A stretch of DNA of 12,316 bases from Chloromonas sp. AAM2 (taxonomy: Eukaryota; Chlorophyta; Chlorophyceae; Chlamydomonadales; Chlamydomonadaceae), in contig QAXH01000489.1 of assembly GCA_004335635.1 (NCBI GenBank), positions 1-12,316 of the forward strand, written 5' to 3'. The number at the start of each line of letters is the position of its first letter. Position 1 is the first letter of the stretch. Shown here in pieces: positions 7,701-12,316 of the stretch. The position numbers and the translations under genes are program-made. Under the pieces are notes generated by a model. The model worked only from the letters and a program-made list of their open reading frames with translations. It ran no database searches and was not told where the DNA came from.

Positions 7701-10049
7701 GATTGATTCATGTTGTGGCTGTGGCCGTGGCTGATTCGTCTGCACTGTTGTTGGTTGTGAAGGGCAAGTCCGCACCGCCCAAGTTCGCAGCTACCACCAT
7801 TGCAAAGGGAGAAGCTCCCACGGTGGCGTTTTCCAGCAAACCGGACAACAAGCGCAAGGCGGTACACAAGGTATGGCTTCCTTTAGCCATACCTTGTGGC
7901 TAAAGGAATTATTGTTCACGTTAGGGAAGTCGTCACAGAACTGCTTCCCTTTAGCCACTGCCTTCCCATCAAACCTGAAGCTTCTGTCTACTGTATTGTT
8001 CAGCGAATTTCAAAACCTGATGGTTGGAAAACAATTACGAATTAGGTTTAGGTGGCTGTTTGAGCTTTTCACTTTTACAAACTTCAGGTGGTTTTGGGCA
8101 CATTTTTGCAGTTGGGACGGCTTTGAAAACCACTGATACTGAGCATCCAGCACTGGTTTTGGCACTGGTGTAGTACTACACTACTACTGGTCTAGTACTA
8201 CAGGGTTGGCTGCAACTAACACCTAGAGCTTGCGCTGCAAGGCAGGGACTGTTTCTGACTCAACTATTTTACGAAGCTGGTTTTATGTCACCAATGAGAA
8301 TTTCAGTTTTACGAACCTCGGGTTTTCCTTGAAATTTTGAGGCCAAATCTGAGGATTTTCAGAAGCTGATTCTGAAATTCGCTGAACAATACGGTATTGT
8401 GATGATTGGTGTAAGGGCGAGTCATACAATGCAGGCTATGTGAGGCCTGCTAGCCTGACAGTGGAGCTCAGACTTTGCCTACTGTTCCTTTGTTGCTGCA
8501 GGAGCCCATCTACACTGACATGGATAGTGATATGGATAGCCAGGTAGGCGAGATGATGTTGGTGGTGTGGCATGTTCACGATGGTAGAAACGCCATCCAA
8601 AGCCCTAAGCACACACGGTTCGTGCCAGCTACCAGCTTTTGCTTCTGCTTTCCATTCACGGTGACCCTGGTCCACACAGACTGACCCATGTGCAGCACAA
8701 GCACCATGTGACTTGCTGAGCATGCATGCAACTCCTCTACAGTGCCGGTCACTGCCTTGCAAAGCAATGCAATACGATTTTCGTCACAGAATTACGACAA
8801 TTGCTTTGGACCTGCTTTCCTAAACGGAGCATTGACTTGCATTCTTTCATCGCTGCAGGATCAGGGACCACCCGCTGGTCTGGGTGGGCTCTTCCGGGGC
8901 AGCACGCCTGTCCACTATCGCCAGGAGCCAAAACGCAGCAAGGTGGGCTGGTTGTAAAGTTGTGCTCAAGCGTAACACCATGGCACACCATGAAGAATAA
9001 GTCAGATACGTATCAAATACAGATGCGTCACGACACAATCATAGCTGTTTGCGTATGCAAGTGAGGGAGCCCAGCGTTCATTTCCTAACCGTAACGCTAA
9101 CCCTAAGCCAACCCATGGCAAACAGCAGGACACCGGCTGGCATAAGTAAGACGACCGGACATTCAGACCCAATTCAAGCATACCCTAACCTAAACCCATG
9201 AGTTGTGCCCATCATGTACGTGCAGAATGAGGAGAAAGTGCAGCCTATGGGGCCCCCTGCCCCTCCCGCTGCACGCAACGCCCGCTCCCTCTTCTCCGGT
9301 GCTGTTCTGAGCACCAAAATAGGCACCCAGCAGCCCAGCAGCTCCCTACACAACACAGGTGATCCAGGTGATGGCAGGTGCCTCAGAGTGAGCACCAGCA
9401 GTCCTGTGCAATCTTGCATAAAGTTTACAGTGACAACAGAAGCGCTAGTGACAGGTAAAGTCACTGCACGTGATGATGTTGAGTATGGAGCTTGAGCCAT
9501 CTTCTGTTCGACTCGTTGGACGCATAACGACACTCACTTACTCACTCACAGGTGGTGTGAGCAGCCGTCCCAGCCAGGCTATTCGCCCCAGCCAGGCACC
9601 TCCAGTGGATCACGGCAGCAAGGGCGCAGCTGCTGTGGTAGCTGAAGTGGACAAGCAGAACGAGGACATGTCACAGAACCCAAGGGCCAGCGGCCGCAAC
9701 AGGGGCAGTGGACGCAGCAGGGCAGCACTCTTGCCTGGCCAGAAAAAGGTACGCGTTAGTACATATCTGTTTACAACAGATAAGCCGTCAAAAGACACAA
9801 CATTGAATGTGTACCGCCTTAACCTACCCTGAGCAAGGAACGTGTGAGTCAGATCAAGCCTACAAGGTCCTGGCCTTCGAGCATGTGCTACAACACTATG
9901 ACAGCTGCGGTGATGAATAAAATCGACATGCCCTTTTTTGCTGTATGCAGAGTGGCAACATCAGAAGGCAGGAGGCAAGTGCTCGCAACACGGCAGCCAC
10001 GCAGAAGCAAGGCTCCACTGGGGGAGGCCTGTTCAGCTTGTTTGTGTGA
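1530..10049 (+). CDS. 992-aa long coiled-coil nuclear protein, candidate ZYP1/SYCP1-like synaptonemal complex transverse filament (25 coding exons)
   Basis: Exons by hand: 1530-1785, 1881-1930, 2026-2128, 2435-2539, 2632-2690, 2777-2843, 2997-3103, 3267-3400, 3618-3786, 4094-4150, 4381-4524, 4745-4855, 5201-5383, 5533-5633, 5884-6013, 6425-6618, 6819-6903, 7162-7343, 7544-7622, 7763-7870, 8502-8543, 8859-8942, 9226-9358, 9552-9748, 9951-10049. Every junction keeps phase, and the total is 2979 nt. The start is the first in-frame ATG, in a CCACCACC context. Residues 1-75 are Met/Gln/Gly-rich and probably disordered. There is no proline from residue 62 to 766, and that stretch is dense in Glu, Lys, Gln, Ala and Leu, which means a very long coiled coil. 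Residues 767-992 are basic and Pro/Ser/Gly-rich. The head, roughly 700-residue coiled coil and basic tail match transverse-filament proteins (plant ZYP1 about 860-870 aa, mammalian SYCP1 about 976), which zip paired meiotic chromosomes. The SFAALK stretch at 77-82 and the QLTKTHDQL helix near 150 resemble the start of the plant ZYP1 rod. Rootletin-like, golgin or other nuclear coiled-coil proteins remain possible; the exon model is much surer than the name. Confidence 0.82.
3881..3981. repeat. Short direct repeat pair in intron 9
   Basis: CCATGCATACCATTGT occurs at 3881-3896 and again at 3962-3977; the following bases also match apart from one (TGTC versus AGTC). The two copies are 81 bp apart within a 307-nt intron. 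It may record a small local duplication. No function is evident. Confidence 0.6.
4856..5200 (+). other. Intron 12 with a GC donor (GC-AG intron)
   Basis: Exon 12 ends AAGAAG|GCGAGT, which is the consensus donor except for C at position 2. The acceptor is CTAATTGCAG at 5200. Using this GC site keeps phase 0 and joins two coiled-coil segments (AAELKK to TQDELKK). The nearest GT, five bases downstream (GCGA|GTACAC), gives phase 1 and would shift the acceptor exon into a wrong frame. GC-AG introns are a known minor class handled by the major spliceosome. Confidence 0.65.
4924..4961. repeat. Perfect 11-bp inverted repeat inside the GC-AG intron
   Basis: CACGGCTTCAA at 4924-4934 is the exact reverse complement of TTGAAGCCGTG at 4951-4961, with a 16-nt loop. 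In the pre-mRNA this would form a stable hairpin about 70 nt downstream of the non-canonical donor. It could be the remnant of an insertion or a splicing structure; the sequence does not decide. Confidence 0.6.
5533..7622 (+). other. Exons 14-19: Ala/Gln-rich rod built from repeated exon pairs
   Basis: Residues 516-772. The exons come as three pairs (14+15, 16+17, 18+19), each entered in phase 0, split by a phase-2 intron and left in phase 0. Exons 16 and 18 share a DLAAS...AEQLR block and both end in KENAEL with the same donor context (GAGCT|GTGAGT). Exons 17 and 19 both begin K(E/D)AQ(T/A)AA. The composition is dominated by Ala, Gln and Glu, as expected of a long solvent-exposed coiled coil. 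The rod ends in exon 19 at Pro767. Confidence 0.78.
7865..7957. repeat. Competing inverted repeats covering the 5' splice site of intron 20
   Basis: Stem A is CACAAGGTATGGC (7865-7877) with GCCATACCTTGTG (7886-7898): 13 bp perfect, 8-nt loop, containing the exon 20 donor AAG|GTATGG. Stem B is TTCCTTTAGCCA (7878-7889) with TGGCTAAAGGAA (7897-7908): 12 bp perfect, 7-nt loop. The two overlap and cannot form together. A third copy, TTCCCTTTAGCCA at 7945-7957, could also pair with 7897-7908. A smaller hairpin, AGGGAAG (7923-7929) with CTTCCCT (7944-7950), lies inside that span. Confidence 0.75.
7991..8394. mobile_element. MITE-like non-autonomous DNA transposon inserted in intron 20
   Basis: Terminal inverted repeats lie at 7991-8012 (begins CTGTATTGTTCAGCG) and 8373-8394 (the reverse complement begins CCGTATTGTTCAGCG). 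They match at 21 of 22 positions and weaken further inward. Both ends are flanked by TA (7989-7990 and 8395-8396), which is consistent with a TA target-site duplication as made by Tc1/mariner-type elements. The 404-bp interior has no open frame resembling a transposase, so the element would need mobilisation in trans. It is more AT-rich than the neighbouring exons. Removing it and one TA leaves an intron of about 225 nt, typical of this gene. The superfamily is inferred from the TA flanks only. Confidence 0.7.
8073..8326 (+). repeat. Three degenerate copies of a TTTTACRAA...GGTTTT motif inside the element
   Basis: Copies lie at 8073-8095 (TTTTACAAACTTCAGG...), 8267-8284 (TTTTACGAAGCTGGTTTT) and 8307-8326 (TTTTACGAACCTCGGGTTTT), all in the same orientation. 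Many non-autonomous transposons carry repeated subterminal transposase-binding motifs; that role here is an inference. Confidence 0.45.
9084..9197. repeat. Degenerate telomere-like repeats in intron 22
   Basis: Two patches are visible: 9084-9114 (CCTAACCGTAACGCTAACCC, then TAAGCCAACCC) and 9183-9197 (CCCTAACCTAAACCC). They resemble the C-rich strand of plant/algal telomere repeats (CCCTAAA type) but are imperfect and short, so this is an interstitial telomere-like tract, not a chromosome end. Confidence 0.5.
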
Positions 10050-10800
10050 GCTACACACCTTGTTTTGGTGTTTTCAACTGGGGGCCACTACACGCCACCA
10101 ATACATCAGCATTGGTTTCAGCTGCGATTTTGATGTAGCTGCTCTGATCATTCTTACTTAGACCTGTGCATGTACGATCAGAGCGATACACCGTACGCTC
10201 TGACTAGCATACGTAACCAGCACATGCAAGCAGCACCTGACCAGGCAGTTGGTCACCCACCCTAAGGCACTTGGCATTCCTGGAGCTTCCATGTGCGAAC
10301 TGAGAGCCTCTGGACGTTATGCGTTGCCAGGCTGCTTTTGTGATCCACTCTCACTTCACTTCGCTTGCTTGGCAAGATACTCCGTATATCATAAACGTGA
10401 ATCAAAGCAGAGCTTCCTAGACTGGGTTTGGACTGTGCATGAAGGCTGGTGATTAGACCTGGGCACAGGTTGTTCAAATGTTATAGGCTGGCATACAACG
10501 TTTCGGTAAGGCTCTGCCAGTTTTCTTCAGACGTCACGCAACCTGGTCTGCTGGCCTGTTTTGTGGCCTAAGCTGCTCGTTTTGTGTTCTGTCTTCCTTT
10601 GGCCTGTCCTGCAGTATGTGGGCGTTTCTGTGCCTGTCCGACTCATCCTGCAGTATATGCAGACTAGGAAGCTTCAATGGCAATCCGCATGCATCTCAGT
10701 GTCCCTTCACTTTTCACAGCCTGCCTGTGGTTTGCGACAGTATGATAAGACACATTCCGTTCTGCGACTTGTGATAACACCCCTGATGTAAACAGATGTA
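10050..10800 (+). other. Probable 3' UTR of the coiled-coil gene
   Basis: No convincing coding frame is present. The stop at 10047-10049 is followed by mixed-composition sequence. The first TGTAA is at 10787-10791, implying a long 3' UTR of about 750 nt, within the range seen in green algae. The sequence TCCTGCAGTAT occurs twice (around 10607 and 10647) and looks acceptor-like, so an alternative downstream exon cannot be excluded. Confidence 0.4.
10787..10791 (+). terminator. Candidate poly(A) signal TGTAA for the coiled-coil gene
   Basis: This is the first TGTAA downstream of the stop at 10049. Its distance is plausible for an algal 3' UTR, but the pentamer alone is weak evidence. Confidence 0.35.
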
Positions 10801-10840
10801 CCAAGTACCAACAAAAAAAATGTTTGCCAGTTCTGGTGTC

Positions 10841-10864
10841 CGTGGCAGGCACCGTGGCAGGCAC
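10841..10864 (+). repeat. 12-bp tandem repeat, two copies
   Basis: CGTGGCAGGCAC is repeated exactly at 10841-10852 and 10853-10864. It duplicates an AG acceptor-like GGCAG|GCAC, so two alternative acceptors 12 nt apart would add or remove four codons without changing frame. Confidence 0.7.
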
Positions 10865-11084
10865 CATTGGCACGGACGGCAAGGGCAACAAGTCAGGTCG
10901 CTCGGGCAGTAGCAACTTCTGCTTGTTCTGCACGGCACTCGCTTACAAGACTACTGGAGAAGTGAAGAGCATATACTGCGGGCACATGAGGTGTCCTCAC
11001 TCGGGCAGGAAGGTGTGGACAGTTGACCTCACCGGCTTCAACAACCGCATGACCGCCTCCAGCTTCTTCTCCAAAAAGGAATGA
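10861..11084 (+). CDS. Possible Cys/His-rich terminal exon of an unrecognised gene
   Basis: An open frame ends at TGA 11082-11084 and shows coding-like third positions (many codons ending in C, few in A). It encodes a Gly/Ser-rich start (GTDGKGNKSGRSGS), then C-x2-C-x15-C-x-H-x2-C-x-H and a C-terminal VDLTGFNNRMTASSFF segment. The cysteine/histidine spacing could bind zinc, but I know no family with this exact pattern. There is no in-frame ATG at the 5' side. If it is a gene, it needs an upstream exon; possible acceptors are TTTGCCAG (10830) and GTGGCAG (10860), which overlap a 12-bp tandem repeat at 10841-10864. It could also be an alternative last exon of the large gene, although the phase (1) does not match that gene's last donor (phase 0). 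Treat it as tentative. Confidence 0.35.
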
Positions 11085-11976
11085 TGCACTGGCTCTCAGT
11101 CATGGTTCTCTTGTATGCCAGTGTGGGCACCTCCCACGCATCACCTCTGGAGAAGCCCCACCGCCACCCTTTCCTTTGCTGCGGCAGTACTCTGCAGAGT
11201 ATGGCTTTGTATGGAAAACACATCAGGTGTCTCACAGCAACGTTGGGGTTAAGCCATGGGCTACCATTATGCTTCGTCTACCTAATACAATTCCAAGTGT
11301 TGTTTGTACTTGAGGACTGTTTGACTTGCCAGTTCACATGCAACACCGCCCTCGGCAGTCAGGGTTCGTCGTTGCCCCTGAATTATACCCTGTATTAATA
11401 CAGTGCAAATGACCCAGAGTTATAAATTTCATTTCACGGTATGACGATATGATTGCCGCACGCTGACAGCTTACACATCAACCAGTCCTGAAAGAGCAGC
11501 TGCGCAACAACGGTTCGAGACAAGCTAGCATGGTGACTGTACCAACTAGCATGGCGACAGTACAGGATAAATGCATTAAAAGGGCCAACAGTGAATCCAA
11601 GGTCGGCAGCAGTTTCACAGCAACCAAGTCTAGCCTCCAAACAAAGGACTGGTCGAATCAAGGAGTCTGAGAGCAGATCTCGACTTGCCAGCCAATGTAG
11701 CTGGTGCAAGCGCACAGAATAATCAAGAAAAATGCATTCAAATCAATGTCAACAATGCGTATGCACGTCTGCATTCCAACCGGTCAACAACAGAAATGCC
11801 AAGCAAAGTTGCTGCGAACAACGTGCAACCGGTGCTCTCTTTGCCACCAGTGTCTGTACGTCAAACGTCAGGCCCTCTGTTCTCGTCCCTAGGTAAGGCA
11901 GCACTGTTAAGGCACGTTGCTTTGAGCAACTTGCCAGCCGGTGCCCCGCTCTCTCCCACAAGCAGCGAGTCCGTTG
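11085..11976. other. Stretch with no supportable gene
   Basis: Open frames here (for example 11081-11398 and 11685-11993 on +, 11434-11715 on -) show no consistent codon bias or family signature. The plus frame ending near 11890 runs into a strong donor-like CCTAG|GTAAGG, so an exon cannot be fully excluded. From about 11977 downward, part of the stretch may be the 3' flank of the minus-strand gene. Confidence 0.35.
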
Positions 11977-11981
11977 TTACA
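11977..11981 (-). terminator. Candidate poly(A) signal TGTAA (minus strand) for the Pro-rich gene
   Basis: On the minus strand the sequence reads GGATGTAACAA, placing TGTAA about 145 nt beyond the stop codon at 12126-12128. The position is sensible for a short 3' UTR. Confidence 0.35.
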
Positions 11982-12035
11982 TCCTTGACTTGACCGGCAA
12001 CAAGAACTTGAAGAATTTGGCCGTCTATGCAGAAA

Positions 12036-12153
12036 CCGTGGCTGGTGGGCTGGGTGACTGCTTACCACAGTTTCTACCAATCATGGGCAAGTGTGCAAGC
12101 AAACTGAAGGTGGTCAGTAATGGGCCTACACAGGGTCCGTGGCTGGTGGGCTG
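12036..12153. repeat. 17-bp direct repeat, copies 101 bp apart
   Basis: CCGTGGCTGGTGGGCTG occurs exactly at 12036-12052 and 12137-12153, with weaker similarity for about 17 more bases. On the minus strand the right copy encodes the SPPAT near the end of the Pro-rich protein. The left copy, beyond the stop, would encode SPPAT again in another reading register, followed by its own TAG. Confidence 0.7.
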
Positions 12154-12314
12154 AGTGGCTTCTTGGCCCATTTGCTAGGTGGCTTAGGTGGCCGTGGGGG
12201 CTTAGGCTGCTTCTGCGGTAGCTTGGCTGCAACCTTAGGGGGCGTTGGGGTTGTTTTGAGTGGGGGTGGGGGTGAGACGCTGCCCCAGAGGGGTGCTGGG
12301 GGCGGGAGCGGGGG
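12126..12314 (-). CDS. C-terminal end of a Pro/Lys-rich protein (5' part outside the window)
   Basis: Reading leftward from the window edge, 62 codons stay open to a TAG (plus-strand 12126-12128). More than a third of the residues are proline, in runs such as PPLPPPAP, SPPPPLK and PKPPRPPKPPSK, mixed with many lysines and ending PLSPPATDPV. Such sequence is typical of algal hydroxyproline-rich cell-wall glycoproteins, and also of disordered Pro-rich tails in signalling or nuclear proteins; the lysine content leaves both open. The matching plus strand is extremely G-rich. No acceptor is evident within the visible part, so this is probably a single terminal exon. The plus-strand frame over 11893-12154 overlaps it and is less convincing. 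Confidence 0.5.
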   Translation of the reverse strand, partial: PPLPPPAPLWGSVSPPPPLKTTPTPPKVAAKLPQKQPKPPRPPKPPSKWAKKPLSPPATDPV

Positions 12315-12316
12315 GA

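Larger units (their letters stand above)
7763..10049 (+). other. Exons 20-25: basic, Pro/Ser/Gly-rich C-terminal tail
   Basis: Residues 773-992. Exon 20 ends with a basic cluster (PDNKRKAVHK, 799-808) and exon 22 with EPKRSK (845-850); both look like nuclear localisation signals. Exon 21 is a 14-residue acidic piece (TDMDSDMDS). Exon 24 has a doubled RPSQA motif and an Arg/Gly/Ser tract (RASGRNRGSGRSR), typical of DNA- or RNA-contacting tails. Leu-Phe motifs recur: GGLF (831-834), SLF (871-873) and the extreme C-terminus GGGLFSLFV. In transverse-filament proteins the C-terminus binds the chromosome axis and DNA, which such a tail would suit. Introns 20-22 are all phase 0, so exons 21 and 22 are individually skippable. 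Confidence 0.72.

Noticed and set aside
8169..8203. Palindromic GTAGTACTAC and a repeated TAGTACTACA inside the foldback element
   Set aside because: Likely simple-sequence drift in the element interior; no support for a separate regulatory or recombination site.
11685..11993. 102-codon plus frame with a strong donor-like GTAAGG near 11892
   Set aside because: No family resemblance, low coding bias, and no acceptor/donor partner that yields a convincing exon chain. It also overlaps the probable 3' flank of the minus-strand gene.
11893..12154. Plus frame containing a DLTGNKN segment, similar to DLTGFNN at 11025-11045
   Set aside because: The shared four-residue motif is too short to prove a repeated exon, and the frame lies antisense to the more convincing Pro-rich coding end.
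1..12316. CRISPR array, tRNA/rRNA genes, bacterial operons, viral genes
   Set aside because: No regularly spaced repeats, no cloverleaf or rRNA signature recognised, no prokaryotic gene packing and no viral hallmark proteins in any frame.

Overview
The window looks like nuclear DNA of a green alga (chlorophyte). Its genes are split by many short introns (roughly 90-400 nt) with GT...TGCAG-type boundaries. The sequence is only moderately GC-rich by eye. Candidate TGTAA poly(A) signals, the form used by many chlorophytes, lie downstream of coding ends, and one intron carries degenerate CCCTAA/CCCTAAA telomere-like repeats. I cannot name the species. There is no sign of bacterial or organellar gene organisation, CRISPR, rRNA or tRNA.

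Layout. (1) 38-331 (+): last exon of a gene entering from the left, ending in a very basic tail. (2) 332-1529: its probable 3' UTR, then intergenic DNA and the upstream region of the next gene, with a TATA-like site at 1152. (3) 1530-10049 (+): one large gene that fills most of the window. I spliced it by hand into 25 coding exons. All intron phases agree, the CDS is 2979 nt and it encodes 992 residues. A short disordered Met/Gln/Gly-rich head is followed by about 700 residues with no proline and strong heptad character (one very long coiled coil), then a basic, Pro/Ser/Gly-rich tail with nuclear-localisation-like clusters and repeated Leu-Phe motifs. Size and architecture fit a transverse-filament protein of the synaptonemal complex (plant ZYP1 / animal SYCP1 type). 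This is a structural hypothesis, not a proven homology. (4) 10050-10800: probable 3' UTR. (5) 10861-11084 (+): a possible Cys/His-rich terminal exon of a second, unrecognised gene. (6) 11085-11976: no gene I can support. (7) 12126-12314 (-): C-terminal end of a Pro/Lys-rich protein entering from the right, with a candidate TGTAA site behind it.

The most notable structure is inside the large gene. A tandemly duplicated exon pair has lengthened the coiled coil, and one intron (4856-5200) can only be spliced in frame with a GC donor. Intron 20 carries a 404-bp foldback (MITE-like) element flanked by TA. That same intron begins with a perfect 13-bp hairpin that buries its 5' splice site and competes with a second, mutually exclusive 12-bp hairpin.
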